41,132 bases of DNA from an uncultured Euryhalocaulis sp. GTDB taxonomy: Bacteria; Pseudomonadota; Alphaproteobacteria; Caulobacterales; Maricaulaceae. The notes beneath the pieces were generated by a model. It worked only from the letters and a program-made list of their open reading frames with translations, had not been told where the DNA came from and made no database searches. The translations under genes and the position numbers were made by a program. Location of the stretch: assembly GCA_913055605.1 (NCBI GenBank), contig CAJXKJ010000026.1, positions 1-41,132 of the forward strand. Direction: 5' to 3'. The stretch's first letter is position 1, and every line of letters begins with the position of its first letter. This document shows positions 1 to 8,694 of the stretch, piece by piece.

Positions 1-643
1 GGGCGGAGCCGGTCCCCGGGTCTTCGTCGATCCCCGACGCCGGGGCGAAAAAGCGGGACACGAAATCGGCGCTGACGCCCTTGGCCGTGACCACCACATT
101 GGTCTCCATCGCGCGCAGCGCCGCGATATCCGGCTGCAGGCCCGCCACGTCCGCCTCTTTCGGCAGCACGACCAGGCAATAGCGCGCCCCGTGCACGCCG
201 CCGATCTCGTGGAAATCCACCGCCTGCGGCCCGCCCAGCGCCGTCACCACCCGCGCGTCCGCCTTCACGGGGGTGGAGGGGATCAGAGGGAAATCCATGC
301 GCAGCTGGCCCGCCGCCTTGCTGACGCTCAGCCGCCCCGAACGGGTGTCGAAATGCGCCGCTTGCGCCGCCAGCCCGGAATCGAACACCGCCGCCCCGGC
401 GGCCAGCGTCGCGTGGCCGCACAGATCCACCTCGATCGCCGGGGTGAACCAGCGCAGATTCCAGGTCGCGGGCCCCGCCGGGGTGAGGAACGCCGTCTCG
501 GCGTGCTTGTTGGACGCGGCGATCCCCCGCATCACCCCGTCGGCGGGAAAGGCGTCCAGAAAGCACACGCCCGCCGGATTGCCGGTGAACGGCGCGTCGG
601 CGTCCGGAAAGCTGTGATACTCGAAATAGTGAATCTGCTGCAT
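1..643 (-). CDS. PhzF family isomerase/epimerase, 3' end cut by window edge
   Basis: The ATG is at 643 and the frame stays open to base 1, so about 214 N-terminal residues are visible and the C-terminal part is missing. The start fits the family: the PhzF signature FTGNPAGV lies at residues 19-26, followed by a glutamate in HAETAFL (about E49) at the place of the PhzF catalytic acid. DLCGHATLAA is at about 73-82 and EDPGTGSA at the very edge, matching the family's EDPxTGSA loop. The family has a diaminopimelate-epimerase fold. PhzF itself isomerises a dihydro-hydroxyanthranilate in phenazine synthesis, but most homologues have unknown substrates, and no phenazine genes are visible here. It is divergent from the mgtC-like gene with a 65-base gap. 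Family assignment is firm; the substrate is unknown. Confidence 0.9.
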   Translation of the reverse strand, partial: MQQIHYFEYHSFPDADAPFTGNPAGVCFLDAFPADGVMRGIAASNKHAETAFLTPAGPATWNLRWFTPAIEVDLCGHATLAAGAAVFDSGLAAQAAHFDTRSGRLSVSKAAGQLRMDFPLIPSTPVKADARVVTALGGPQAVDFHEIGGVHGARYCLVVLPKEADVAGLQPDIAALRAMETNVVVTAKGVSADFVSRFFAPASGIDEDPGTGSA

Positions 644-708
644 GGCCCAGCCTTACCACACGCGGCTGTGCGGCGTCCGGCCCTTGCGATCCGGCGCATG
701 ACGCTTCT

Positions 709-1227
709 ATGACCGGCCCCATGAGCGAGGCGGCGACCCTGTTCGACACCGCGATTCCCGTCTGGGACATCCTGCTGCGCCTGCTGGCCGCCTGCGTGGC
801 CGGATTCGTTTTGGGGCTGGAGCGGGAGCTGTTCGACCGCAGCGCCGGGCTGCGCACCCATATGCTGGTGGCCTTGGCCGCCGCCCTGTTCACCGTGGTG
901 ACGCTGGAGCTGGCGCTGGCCTCGAACGGGCTGGGGGAGGCCGCCCGCGCCGATCCCCTGCGCATTATCGAGGCGGTGACCGCCGGCGTCGCCTTCCTGG
1001 GCGCCGGGGCGATCATCCAGAGCCGGGGCAATGTGCGCGGCCTCACCACCGCGGCCGGCATGTGGCTGGCCGGGGCGGTCGGGGTGGCCTGCGGCGCCGG
1101 CCTCTATGTGGTGACGGCGATCGCCACGGTGCTGGGCGTGGCGGTGATCGTGCTGGTGCGCGCGTTCGAGGCCGGGATCATGGGCACAAAGCCCAGTGCG
1201 CGCAGCGGCCGTAACGAGGACGAATAG
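709..1227 (+). CDS. MgtC/SapB family inner-membrane protein
   Basis: This 172-residue protein has four or five hydrophobic segments (about 17-36, 49-70, 96-113, 120-135 and 136-157). It carries the MgtC signature: GLERE after the first segment and a glycine-rich block at about 108-140 reading GAGAIIQ, then GLTTAAGMW, then GAVGVACG. MgtC proteins sit in the cytoplasmic membrane. In Salmonella MgtC binds and inhibits the F1Fo ATP synthase and supports growth at low magnesium; related proteins are common in free-living bacteria. The next gene, on the opposite strand, encodes the F1-ATPase inhibitor subunit zeta, a suggestive but unproven neighbourhood. The start is ATG 709 or ATG 721; neither has a strong ribosome binding site. 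The C-terminal cytoplasmic domain of longer MgtC proteins is absent. Confidence 0.88.
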   Translation: MTGPMSEAATLFDTAIPVWDILLRLLAACVAGFVLGLERELFDRSAGLRTHMLVALAAALFTVVTLELALASNGLGEAARADPLRIIEAVTAGVAFLGAGAIIQSRGNVRGLTTAAGMWLAGAVGVACGAGLYVVTAIATVLGVAVIVLVRAFEAGIMGTKPSARSGRNEDE

Positions 1228-1236
1228 GCGGAGCGC

Positions 1237-1557
1237 CTACTCGGTCTTCACCTGCTCGCGCGCCTGCGCCAGCAGCTCTTCCATCTTGCGGCGGACCTGG
1301 TGGTCGGACTGGTCCACGCCGGCCGCGTCGAAATCCTTGCGCAGCTTGCGGAACACGTCGTCGTCCCCGGCTTCCTCGAAGTCCGAGACGATGACGTCCT
1401 TGGCGTAGGCCTCGGCGTCCGGCCCGGTTTTCCCCAGAAGACCGGCCGCCCAGAGGCCCAGCATCTTGTTGCGCCGCGCCTGAGCCTTGAATTCCAGCTC
1501 CTGGTCGTGGGCGTACTTGGATTCCTGGGCCTTTTTCTGATCGTCGAACATGGACAT
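1237..1557 (-). CDS. F1Fo-ATPase inhibitor subunit zeta (DUF1476)
   Basis: The protein has 106 residues when started at ATG 1557 (MSMFDDQKKAQESKYAHDQE). An upstream in-frame extension to 1641 is unlikely, because the family begins with M(x)TFDDREKAFE-like sequence. The whole length matches DUF1476: charged N-terminal inhibitory helix, a LGLWAAGLLG segment (residues 40-49), then DFEEAGDDDVFRKLRKDF and a final Q-V-R-R-K-M-E-E-L helix. In Paracoccus the zeta protein inserts its N-terminus into the F1 catalytic interface to block ATP hydrolysis. The family is essentially restricted to alphaproteobacteria and commonly lies next to purC, as here, transcribed away from it. Confidence is high. Confidence 0.92.
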   Translation of the reverse strand: MSMFDDQKKAQESKYAHDQELEFKAQARRNKMLGLWAAGLLGKTGPDAEAYAKDVIVSDFEEAGDDDVFRKLRKDFDAAGVDQSDHQVRRKMEELLAQAREQVKTE

Positions 1558-1595
1558 GGCGGTGGCGTTTCCGTTGCTTTGCGGGCCTGACGCCC

Positions 1596-1623
1596 TGTGT
1601 AGCGCGGCGTCCGCGATAAGCAA
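1596..1623 (-). promoter_or_regulatory. Candidate sigma70-type promoter for the zeta subunit gene
   Basis: Read on the minus strand there is a -35-like TTGCTT (1623-1618), a 16-base spacer and a -10-like TACACA (1601-1596). It is about 40 bases upstream of the zeta start codon. The match is by eye only. Confidence 0.4.
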
Positions 1624-1667
1624 ACATGCGCAGGCGCGCATTGCGGGCGGGCGGCTTTGCCGCTACC

Positions 1668-1728
1668 TATGATGCCGCTTCAGACCGGTCCGACTCGCAA
1701 GGCAAGCGCGGTCGGACCGCTTTTGTTT
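1668..1728 (+). promoter_or_regulatory. purC leader: -10-like box and terminator-like hairpin
   Basis: TATGAT at 1668-1673 looks like a -10 box, though no good -35 lies 16-18 bases upstream. A perfect 9-bp inverted repeat follows, CGGTCCGAC (1686-1694) and GTCGGACCG (1711-1719), with a 16-base loop and then CTTTTGTTT. On the plus strand this has the form of an intrinsic terminator, yet it sits about 100 bases before purC and no plus-strand gene ends just upstream. It could be an attenuator in the purC leader or a terminator for read-through from mgtC. No purine riboswitch core is recognisable. Confidence 0.4.
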
Positions 1729-1822
1729 CAGGGCTTTAGCGCCCATCGTGTCTGACGGTTCCGGTTGGCCCCGCGCGGTCCCGCCGGGCTGGCCAGACCC
1801 CGCCGGGCTTGCAGGAGCGCCG

Positions 1823-2584
1823 ATGTCTCGCCGCAAAAAGATTTACGAAGGCAAGGCCAAGATCCTTTACGAGGGGCCTGAGCCGGGGACGCTTGTCCAG
1901 CATTTCAAGGACGACGCCACCGCCTTCAACAACCAGAAACGCGGAACGCTGGAGGGCAAGGGCGTCCTCAATAACCGCATTTCGGAGTTCGTGTTCGCGG
2001 GCCTGGAGCGCACCGGCGTTCCGACCCATTTCATCAAGCGGCTGAACATGCGCGAGCAGCTGATCCGCGAGGTGGAGATCATCCCGCTGGAAGTGGTGTG
2101 CCGCAACGTCGCCGCGGGCAGCCTGTCCCAGCGCCTGGGCATTCCCGAAGGCGACGCGCTGCCCCGCTCCATCGTCGAGTTCTATTTCAAGAACGACGAG
2201 CTGGGCGACCCGATGGTGGCCGAAGAGCACATCACCGCCTTCAACTGGGCCACGACCCAGGAAATCGACGACCTGATGGCGATGACGCTGCGCGTGAACG
2301 ACTTCCTGTCGGGCATGTTTTCGGCCGTCGGCATCCGCCTGATCGACTTCAAGCTGGAATTCGGCCGCCATTACGAGAACGAGATGGTGCGCGTGATCCT
2401 GGCCGACGAGATCAGCCCGGATTCCTGCCGCCTGTGGGATCTCGACACCAACGAGAAGATGGACAAGGACCGCTTCCGCCGCGATCTGGGCGGGGTCACC
2501 GAAGCCTATGCGGAGGTGGCGCGGCGCCTCGGCGTGATGAAGGACCAGCCCAGCCTGCGGCTGGTCGAGGAGGGCGGGGCGTGA
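1823..2584 (+). CDS. purC: Phosphoribosylaminoimidazole-succinocarboxamide (SAICAR) synthase
   Basis: This 253-residue protein carries out the ATP-dependent condensation of CAIR with aspartate in de novo purine synthesis. The start at ATG 1823 is chosen because AGGAG lies 5 bases upstream and the protein then begins [18 protein letters not shown], the usual PurC start. A further in-frame start at 1748 would add 25 low-quality residues. Family landmarks include [35 protein letters not shown] and the C-terminal [10 protein letters not shown] segment. Length is normal. The stop overlaps the purS start by four bases (GTGA), so the two are translationally coupled. It belongs to the purC-purS-purQ operon. 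Confidence 0.97.
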   Translation: MSRRKKIYEGKAKILYEGPEPGTLVQHFKDDATAFNNQKRGTLEGKGVLNNRISEFVFAGLERTGVPTHFIKRLNMREQLIREVEIIPLEVVCRNVAAGSLSQRLGIPEGDALPRSIVEFYFKNDELGDPMVAEEHITAFNWATTQEIDDLMAMTLRVNDFLSGMFSAVGIRLIDFKLEFGRHYENEMVRVILADEISPDSCRLWDLDTNEKMDKDRFRRDLGGVTEAYAEVARRLGVMKDQPSLRLVEEGGA

Positions 2585-2823
2585 AAGCGGTCGTGCATGT
2601 GGAGTTGAAGCCGGGCGTGCTGGATCCCCAGGGCAAGGCCATCGCCCACGCCTTGAACGGGCTGGGGTTCGAGGACGTCAGCGGCGCTCGCGTCGGCAAG
2701 GTCATCACGCTGGACCTCGGCGACGCCGACGCGGCGAACGCCGAACAGCGCGTCGCGGAAATGTGCGAAAAGCTGCTCGCGAACACGGTGATCGAGCGCT
2801 ATCGCGTGGAGATCGAGGGCTGA
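2581..2823 (+). CDS. purS: FGAM synthase subunit PurS
   Basis: An 80-residue protein starting at GTG 2581, inside the purC stop. The sequence [20 protein letters not shown], then [20 protein letters not shown] and a C-terminal [12 protein letters not shown] is diagnostic of PurS. PurS dimers bridge PurQ (glutaminase) and small PurL (synthetase) in the formylglycinamidine ribonucleotide synthase complex. A separate PurS agrees with the small PurL at 5654-7912. purQ starts 25 bases downstream. Confidence 0.96.
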   Translation: MKAVVHVELKPGVLDPQGKAIAHALNGLGFEDVSGARVGKVITLDLGDADAANAEQRVAEMCEKLLANTVIERYRVEIEG

Positions 2824-2848
2824 GCCCCGCATTGGTGAAAACACGCCT

Positions 2849-3511
2849 ATGAAGTCCGCCGTCATCGTCTTTCCCGGCTCCAATTGCGACCGCGACGCCC
2901 ATGACGCTTTGGCGCTGATGACCGGGTCCGCGCCCTCCATGGTCTGGCACCGCGAAACAGACCTGCCCGCCGGCCTCGACCTCATCATGGTCCCGGGCGG
3001 CTTCTCTTACGGCGACTATCTGCGCTCCGGCGCCATCGCGGGCCGCAGCCCGGTGATGCGGGAGGTGGCGAAGGCCGCCGAGGGCGGCACGCCGGTCCTG
3101 GGCGTCTGCAACGGCTTTCAGGTCCTCACCGAAACCGGGCTCCTGCCGGGGGCGCTGCTGCGCAACGCCGGGCTGAACTTCGTATGCAAAATAGCGGATC
3201 TGGACGTCGCCAATTCGCAGACCCGGTTCACCGCCGCCTATTCCGGCCCGGCCCGGATCGGCATCCCGGTCGCACATCATGACGGCAATTATTTCGCAGA
3301 CGAAGAAACCCTCGACCGGCTGGAGGGCGAAGGCCAGGTGGCGTTCCGCTACGCCGAGGACATCAACGGCTCGGCCCGCCGCATCGCGGGCGTGATGAAC
3401 GAACGCGGCAACGTGCTCGGCATGATGCCCCACCCCGAACGGGCCGTGGACCCGGTCCTGGGCGGGGCCGACGGCCGCGCGGTGTTCGAAAGCCTGATGG
3501 GCGCGGCCTGA
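2849..3511 (+). CDS. purQ: FGAM synthase glutaminase subunit PurQ
   Basis: A 220-residue class I glutamine amidotransferase. It starts [16 protein letters not shown], typical of PurQ. The nucleophile elbow is [11 protein letters not shown] at about 88-98, with the catalytic cysteine. The His-Glu pair is in [10 protein letters not shown] near the C-terminus (about 195-204). It supplies ammonia from glutamine to PurL for conversion of FGAR to FGAM. Length and motifs are normal. It is the last gene before the strand switch: the convergent histidine kinase gene ends 25 bases downstream and I see no hairpin terminator between them. Confidence 0.97.
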   Translation: MKSAVIVFPGSNCDRDAHDALALMTGSAPSMVWHRETDLPAGLDLIMVPGGFSYGDYLRSGAIAGRSPVMREVAKAAEGGTPVLGVCNGFQVLTETGLLPGALLRNAGLNFVCKIADLDVANSQTRFTAAYSGPARIGIPVAHHDGNYFADEETLDRLEGEGQVAFRYAEDINGSARRIAGVMNERGNVLGMMPHPERAVDPVLGGADGRAVFESLMGAA

Positions 3512-3536
3512 AATCTAGGCCGCTGAACTGCGGGCG

Positions 3537-5516
3537 CTAGGCCGCCCCGGCGTTCAGGATGCTCAGCGTGTTGTCCGCCTCGCACAAATCCTCGACCGCG
3601 GCGAAGAACTGCTCCACGTCCAGCGGCTTCTCCAGCACCCGGTTGGCCCCGGCGCGCAGATAGTCCGACTGGTGGTGCCGCTCCGCGCGGCCGGTGCAGA
3701 CCAGGAACGGCGTGCGCCGCCCGGCCTCGTAATCCGATTTCCGCATCCGCTGGATGTCCGCCGCGCCGCCGCCCACCGCGATCCCGGTGTCCAGAACGAC
3801 CAGGTCGAAAAAGGTGGTGCGGATCATGTCCTGCGCCTCGGCCTGCGACTCCGCCATGGTCACCGACGCGCCCAGCCGCTCCAGCATGTTGCGCAGCAGC
3901 GCCTGGTCGGCCGGATTGTCGTCGATCACCAGAACCGACATGCGGGAGGCAAGGCTCCATCCGCTCGCGGCCTCCGGCCCCGCCGCGCCGCCGGCGTGCG
4001 CCTCGCCGTCCTGCCGCACCGCGACCTGGAAGCGGAACACCGATCCGGCGCCGACCTCGCTGTCCACAGTAATGCGGCCGCCCATCAGGCGCGCCAGATG
4101 GTCGGCGATGGCCAGGCCCAGCCCGGTGCCGCCATGGCGGCGCGCATTCGAATTGTCGGACTGGCGGAAGGCCTGGAAAATGTGCGGCTGGTCGGCCAGC
4201 GCCACCCCGATCCCGGTGTCGATCACCGCAAAGGACAGCGCCGCGCGGTCGGCGTGCGCCTCGCTCGCCTGCGCCGACACGACGATCTCCACCGAGCCCT
4301 TCTCGGTGAATTTCAGGGCGTTGGACACCAGATTGCCCAGCACCTGCCGGATGCGCCGCGCGTCCCCGACATAGGTCCGCTCCAGCCCGGGCTCGAACCG
4401 GGCGCTCAGCGTCAGGCCCCGGCGGAACGCCCTGTCCCGGTACAGCGCCATGCAGGCTTCGGTCAGCTCGCGCGGGTCGAACGGGGCGGGGTGGATCTTC
4501 ATCTCCCCGGAATCGGCCTGGGACAGGTCCAGAACGTCGCTGATCACCATCTCCAGCGCGCCCGCCGACTCGCAGATCAGCTCCACCATCTGTTTCTGGT
4601 CGGGCTTCAGCGCCGAATTGGACAGGACCGAACTCATCCCCACCACGCCGTTCAGCGGCGTGCGCAGCTCGTGGCTCATCGCGCCCAGGAACTCGGCCTT
4701 CGCCCGGCGCGCCAGCGCCGCCTCGGCCTCCGCCGCGCTCAGCCGCTCGGTCAGCGCCGCGATGCGCAGGTTCGCGCGCCGCTCCAGCCGCGCGATCATC
4801 ACGTCGATCATCACCCCGATCGCCACCGCCACGGTCAGGCCCGCCAGCAGCAGGCCGATCACCACCGCCAGATAGGTCTTGGACAGGCCCGACCCGTCCA
4901 ACACCGCGCCCGGGACCGGCGTATAGGTGACGCCCGCCATGCAGATGAAGTGCACCGCCAGCGTCGCCAGCACGATGCCCATCGGCGTCATGGCCAGGCG
5001 GATCCGCCCGGGCGCCATCCGGTACAGGCTCGCCACCGCCACGGAGATGACCACGCCCGCGGCCCATCCGGCGGCCAGGATCCCCGGATGCCATTCCCGC
5101 GCCGCCGGCAGCTGGTAGCCCAGCATGCCGACCTGGTGCATCAGGAACGTCCCGGTAACCATGGTCGTGCCGCCCAGCACCATGTGCAGCGGGCTCGGCG
5201 TGCGCCGCATCATCAGATACGCGGCGCTGTGCATCATCAGCACGATGAAGCCGGACCAGGCGGTGTAGGCGGGGTCGAACCGCACCGGCAGGCCGGGGTC
5301 CATCGCCATCATCGCCAGGAAATGCAGCATCCACACGCCGGAGGCGATCAGCACCACCCCCATCGCAAGCCAGGCAAAGGATTGCTGGCCCGCCGCCGCG
5401 CGCGAACGCGCGAACGCCAGGGCGGCCGAATAGCACGCCCCGGCGCACAGCAGGATCGCAAGCGCCAGCATGGGAATGTTATGGCTGACCATGTGGCCAG
5501 CGAATTCTTCGTGCAT
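3537..5516 (-). CDS. MHYT-domain hybrid sensor histidine kinase with C-terminal receiver
   Basis: The 659-residue protein starts with seven hydrophobic segments (about 13-240). These carry three MHYT-like motifs, at H65-F-L-A-M69, H127-Q-V-G-M131 and H189-F-I-C-M193, plus a further His-rich site at H96. MHYT domains are predicted to bind a metal, probably copper, and to sense a diatomic gas or redox state. After a short coiled coil (250-275) comes the HisKA box AMSHELRTPLNG with H282, the N box with N399, the G1 box DTGIG (433-437) and the G2 box GGTGLGLAI (462-470). A receiver follows at about 526-645, with acidic D532-D533, phosphoacceptor D576 in LVVLDTG and K630 in EKP. There is no adjacent DNA-binding regulator, so the output is probably phosphorelay to an unlinked partner. 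The gene lies on the opposite strand between purQ and purL. Confidence 0.9.
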   Translation of the reverse strand: MHEEFAGHMVSHNIPMLALAILLCAGACYSAALAFARSRAAAGQQSFAWLAMGVVLIASGVWMLHFLAMMAMDPGLPVRFDPAYTAWSGFIVLMMHSAAYLMMRRTPSPLHMVLGGTTMVTGTFLMHQVGMLGYQLPAAREWHPGILAAGWAAGVVISVAVASLYRMAPGRIRLAMTPMGIVLATLAVHFICMAGVTYTPVPGAVLDGSGLSKTYLAVVIGLLLAGLTVAVAIGVMIDVMIARLERRANLRIAALTERLSAAEAEAALARRAKAEFLGAMSHELRTPLNGVVGMSSVLSNSALKPDQKQMVELICESAGALEMVISDVLDLSQADSGEMKIHPAPFDPRELTEACMALYRDRAFRRGLTLSARFEPGLERTYVGDARRIRQVLGNLVSNALKFTEKGSVEIVVSAQASEAHADRAALSFAVIDTGIGVALADQPHIFQAFRQSDNSNARRHGGTGLGLAIADHLARLMGGRITVDSEVGAGSVFRFQVAVRQDGEAHAGGAAGPEAASGWSLASRMSVLVIDDNPADQALLRNMLERLGASVTMAESQAEAQDMIRTTFFDLVVLDTGIAVGGGAADIQRMRKSDYEAGRRTPFLVCTGRAERHHQSDYLRAGANRVLEKPLDVEQFFAAVEDLCEADNTLSILNAGAA

Positions 5517-5534
5517 ATTCAGAGCCTGGCGCCG

Positions 5535-5564
5535 CGTTCGGCCCGCCTATTAAGGGGCCGAACG
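5535..5564. promoter_or_regulatory. 10-bp inverted repeat in the kinase/purL divergent region
   Basis: CGTTCGGCCC (5535-5544) and GGGCCGAACG (5555-5564) are perfect complements separated by ten bases containing CTATTAA. The repeat is 19 bases upstream of the kinase ATG and about 90 upstream of purL. An AT-rich patch (5566-5588, with TTTTCTCTAATAAAATT) follows on the purL side and may hold promoter elements. It may be an operator shared by the divergent genes or, on the plus strand, a terminator. Confidence 0.45.
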
Positions 5565-5653
5565 GGTTAGGTTTTCTCTAATAAAATTGGGGTCTGCGCC
5601 CGATTCGGACCGCCCGCCGGCCGTCCCGGGCCGTTTGACCCCCGCGCGGAAGA

Positions 5654-7912
5654 ATGCATACCAGCCCCATGAAGAACGCCCCCGACTTTGCAGACGGAAT
5701 CACCGCCGAAACGGTGAAGGAGCACGGCCTGACCGAGGCCGAATACGACGTGATCCTGGACCGGATGGGCCGCGCCCCGAACCTGGTGGAGCTCGGCATC
5801 TTCTCGGTCATGTGGTCGGAGCATTGCTCCTACAAATCCAGCCGCGTCCATCTGGCCAAATTCCCCACCACCGGCCCCCGCGTAATCTGCGGCCCCGGCG
5901 AAAACGCCGGCGTGGTCGATATCGGCGACGGCCAGGCGGTCATCTTCAAGATGGAGAGCCACAACCACCCGTCTTACATCGAGCCCTATCAGGGCGCGGC
6001 GACCGGCGTCGGCGGCATCCTGCGCGACGTCTTCACCATGGGCGCGCGCCCCGTCGCGCTGCTGAACGCCCTGCGCTTCGGCAGCCCCGACCACCCCAAG
6101 ACGCGCTCGCTGGTCTCCGGCGTGGTCTCCGGCATCGGCGGCTACGGAAACTGCGTCGGCGTGCCGACCGTGGCGGGGGAGACGAATTTCCACACCGGCT
6201 ATGACGGCAACATCCTGGTCAACGCCATGGCGGTGGGCATCGCCGACCAGGACAGGGTTTTCTATTCGGCCGCGCGCGGCCCCGGCGACCCGATCCTCTA
6301 TGTCGGCTCCAAGACCGGGCGCGACGGCATCCATGGCGCGACCATGGCCAGCGCCGAGTTCGACGAGGATTCGGACGAAAAGCGCCCCACCGTGCAGGTC
6401 GGCGATCCGTTCACCGAAAAGCTGCTGATCGAGGCGTGTCTGGAGCTGATGGCCTCCGGCGCGGTCGTCGCGATCCAGGACATGGGCGCTGCGGGCCTCA
6501 CCAGCTCCAGCGTGGAGATGGCCGGCAAGGGCGGCGTCGGGATCGAGCTGGACATGGATTCCGTGCCCCAGCGCGAAGAGGCCATGACCGCCTATGAGAT
6601 GATGCTCTCCGAAAGCCAGGAGCGGATGCTGGTCATCCTGCAGCCGGGCAAGGAATCCGTCGCCAAGGCGATCTTCGATAAATGGGAGCTGGACGCGGAG
6701 GTCATCGGCCACACCACCGACACCGGCCGCATGGTGCTGAAGCATCATGGCGAAATCGTCTGCGACATCCCGCTCGATCCGCTCAGCGAGGACGCCCCGA
6801 AATACGAGCGCCCGTATACGCCGACCACCCCGCCCGTGCGCCTGTCCCCGGCCGATGTCGCCGCGCCCGCCGATTACGGCCAGGCGCTGAAGACTCTGAT
6901 GGCCGCCCCCGACATGGCCTCCAAGCGCTGGATCTGGGAGCAGTATGACCGCCACGTCATGGCCGACACTGCGGACAATTCGCAGTCCGGCGGCGGCGCC
7001 GCGGTGGTGCGCGTGCACGGCACGGACAAGGCGCTGGCGGTCTGCGCCGACGTCACCCCGCGCTATTGCGCCGCCGATCCGCATCAGGGCGGGCGGCAGG
7101 CCGTGGCCGAGGCCTATCGCAACCTCACCGCCACGGGGGCGGAGCCGCTGGCCATCACCGACTGCCTGAATTTCGGCAACCCGGAAAAGCCCGAGACGAT
7201 GGGCCAGTTCGTGGGCTGCGTGGAGGGCATGGCGGAGGCCTGCGCCGCGCTCGACTTCCCGGTCGTGAGCGGAAACGTCTCCCTCTATAACGAGACGCGC
7301 GGCAAGGGCATTCCGCCCACCCCCGCCGTCGGCGCCGTCGGCCTGATCGCCGACATCGTCATGCGCGCCTCCATCGCCAACGCAAAGGACGGCGACACGC
7401 TCTATCTGCTGGGCGACTGCACCGGCGAGCTCGGCCAGTCCATGTATCTGCGCGAATGCGCAGGCCGCGAGGCCGGCGCCCCGCCGCCCGTCGATCTGGC
7501 TCTGGAAAAGAAACTGGGCGCCTGGGTCCGCCGCGCCATCGGCCGCGGCGCCACGGTCTGCGTCCACGATATCTCCGATGGCGGCCTGATCGCCGCGGCC
7601 AGCGAAATCGCGCTCAGCTCCGGCGTCGGCGTCACGCTCGACGCGCCGCCCGCGGACCTGCCCGCCCACGCCTTCCTGTTCGGGGAGGACCAGGCCCGCT
7701 ATCTGATCGCCGCCAGCGGCGAGGGCGCGCGGCGGCTGGAGGAAAAGGCCGCCGAGCACGGCGTGACCCTGACCAAGATCGGATCGTTCGGCGGCGACAG
7801 CGTCGCCGTGGACGGCCTGCTGGACGTCCCGCTCGCCGATCTGCGCACCGCGCACGAGAGCTGGCTGCCGTCATTCATGGCGGGCCCGATCGCCCACGAA
7901 GACGCAGCGTAA
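5654..7912 (+). CDS. purL: FGAM synthase large (synthetase) subunit PurL, small type
   Basis: A 752-residue protein of the PurM/AIR-synthase-like ATPase fold, catalysing ATP-dependent FGAR amidation with ammonia from PurQ. Landmarks are the opening block [17 protein letters not shown], then [24 protein letters not shown], the [13 protein letters not shown] segment, SQERMLVI, and in the second half [11 protein letters not shown] and [11 protein letters not shown]. The length is that of small PurL, which needs separate PurS and PurQ; both are encoded just upstream. The start is ATG 5654, with a weak GGAAG, or ATG 5669, both preceding family-like sequence. It is separated from purSQ by the kinase gene and so needs its own promoter. 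bolA follows 11 bases after the stop. Confidence 0.97.
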   Translation: MHTSPMKNAPDFADGITAETVKEHGLTEAEYDVILDRMGRAPNLVELGIFSVMWSEHCSYKSSRVHLAKFPTTGPRVICGPGENAGVVDIGDGQAVIFKMESHNHPSYIEPYQGAATGVGGILRDVFTMGARPVALLNALRFGSPDHPKTRSLVSGVVSGIGGYGNCVGVPTVAGETNFHTGYDGNILVNAMAVGIADQDRVFYSAARGPGDPILYVGSKTGRDGIHGATMASAEFDEDSDEKRPTVQVGDPFTEKLLIEACLELMASGAVVAIQDMGAAGLTSSSVEMAGKGGVGIELDMDSVPQREEAMTAYEMMLSESQERMLVILQPGKESVAKAIFDKWELDAEVIGHTTDTGRMVLKHHGEIVCDIPLDPLSEDAPKYERPYTPTTPPVRLSPADVAAPADYGQALKTLMAAPDMASKRWIWEQYDRHVMADTADNSQSGGGAAVVRVHGTDKALAVCADVTPRYCAADPHQGGRQAVAEAYRNLTATGAEPLAITDCLNFGNPEKPETMGQFVGCVEGMAEACAALDFPVVSGNVSLYNETRGKGIPPTPAVGAVGLIADIVMRASIANAKDGDTLYLLGDCTGELGQSMYLRECAGREAGAPPPVDLALEKKLGAWVRRAIGRGATVCVHDISDGGLIAAASEIALSSGVGVTLDAPPADLPAHAFLFGEDQARYLIAASGEGARRLEEKAAEHGVTLTKIGSFGGDSVAVDGLLDVPLADLRTAHESWLPSFMAGPIAHEDAA

Positions 7913-7923
7913 AGGAGGCCGCC

Positions 7924-8157
7924 ATGGCGATGCCGCGCGAAGAGCTGGAGGGAATGCTACGAGAGGCCTTCCCCGACGCGGATATCGAGATCACAGACCT
8001 CGCCGGGGACAATAATCACTGGCGCGCCCGCATCGTCAGCGGCGCCTTCGCCGGCAAGCCCCGCGTGGCCCAGCACCAGATGGTCTACGCCGCCCTGAAG
8101 GGCAAAATGGGCGGGGAGCTGCACGCTCTGGCGCTGGAGACGTCCGCTCCGCAATGA
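7924..8157 (+). CDS. BolA family protein
   Basis: A 77-residue protein started at ATG 7924, with a near-perfect AGGAGG at 7913-7918 overlapping the end of purL. The sequence MAMPREELEGMLREAFPDAD, then the invariant loop DNNHWRARIVSGAF and FAGKPRVAQHQMVYAALKGKMGGELHAL with the conserved H/QHQMVY core identifies a short, BolA2/IbaG-like member. Such proteins form [2Fe-2S]-bridged complexes with CGFS monothiol glutaredoxins and act in iron-sulfur trafficking or sensing. The matching glutaredoxin gene is two genes downstream. It overlaps the next gene by four bases (ATGA). Confidence 0.94.
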   Translation: MAMPREELEGMLREAFPDADIEITDLAGDNNHWRARIVSGAFAGKPRVAQHQMVYAALKGKMGGELHALALETSAPQ

Positions 8158-8606
8158 TTACCGGCGGGTGCCAATGCGGCGCGGTGCGCTACGCATACGA
8201 CAGCACGCCGGAATATCCGCATATCTGCCATTGCCGCATGTGCCAGAAGGCGGTCGGGAATTATTTCGCCGCCTTTACCGCGTGCCGGCGGGACGGCTTT
8301 CGCTGGACGCGGGGCGCGCCCGCCAGTTTCCGCTCCTCCACCGTCGCCACGCGCGGCTTCTGCCGGGATTGCGGCGCGCCGCTGTTCTTTGCCTATGACG
8401 GGTCCGACTATCTCGGAATAACCATCGGCTCGCTGGACGACCCGGCGGTCGTCACGCCGGACCGCCAGTTCGGCGTGGAAAGCCGGCAACCGGCCTTCGC
8501 CATCCTGCACGGCCTGCCCGAAGGCCGGACGGAGGATGACATGACGCCGGAGCGGGCGGCGAAAATGCGCAGTTTTCAGCATCCCGACGGCGGCGAACCG
8601 GCCTGA
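8154..8606 (+). CDS. GFA/CENP-V domain zinc protein, first copy
   Basis: A 150-residue protein with the zinc-site layout of the GFA family (glutathione-dependent formaldehyde-activating enzyme-like, Mss4-like fold): C6-x-C8, C25-x-C27-xx-C30 and C70-xx-C73. It begins MITGGCQCGAVRY and contains FCRDCGAPLFF. Founding members were proposed to speed S-hydroxymethylglutathione formation, but most family members have no established reaction. The ATG lies in the bolA stop (ATGA), so it is probably translationally coupled to bolA and is inserted between bolA and grxD. No formaldehyde pathway genes are nearby. Confidence 0.88.
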   Translation: MITGGCQCGAVRYAYDSTPEYPHICHCRMCQKAVGNYFAAFTACRRDGFRWTRGAPASFRSSTVATRGFCRDCGAPLFFAYDGSDYLGITIGSLDDPAVVTPDRQFGVESRQPAFAILHGLPEGRTEDDMTPERAAKMRSFQHPDGGEPA

Positions 8607-8635
8607 CCCGGGCGGCCCTGACGCTGCCGCCCCGC

Positions 8636-8664
8636 TTGACCGGAAGGGGCGCGCTTCCTAGCTG
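8636..8664 (+). promoter_or_regulatory. Candidate promoter of grxD
   Basis: TTGACC (8636-8641), preceded by C as in the alphaproteobacterial CTTGAC pattern, is followed after 17 bases by TAGCTG (8659-8664). The start codon of grxD is 31 bases further on. This suggests grxD can be transcribed separately from purL-bolA. Confidence 0.45.
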
Positions 8665-8694
8665 TGGAGGCGAAGGCCCAAGGAGATTGCGCGC

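Noticed and set aside
1748-1822. N-terminal extension of PurC
   Set aside because: The added 25 residues are not PurC-like, and the ATG at 1823 has AGGAG at the right distance.
1558-1822. Purine riboswitch upstream of purC
   Set aside because: No three-way junction or conserved loop motifs of the purine or other known purine-related riboswitches could be recognised; only a simple hairpin is present.
5567-7855. 762-codon open frame antisense to purL
   Set aside because: Low-complexity His/Arg/Gly-rich product, fully explained by the codon usage of purL.
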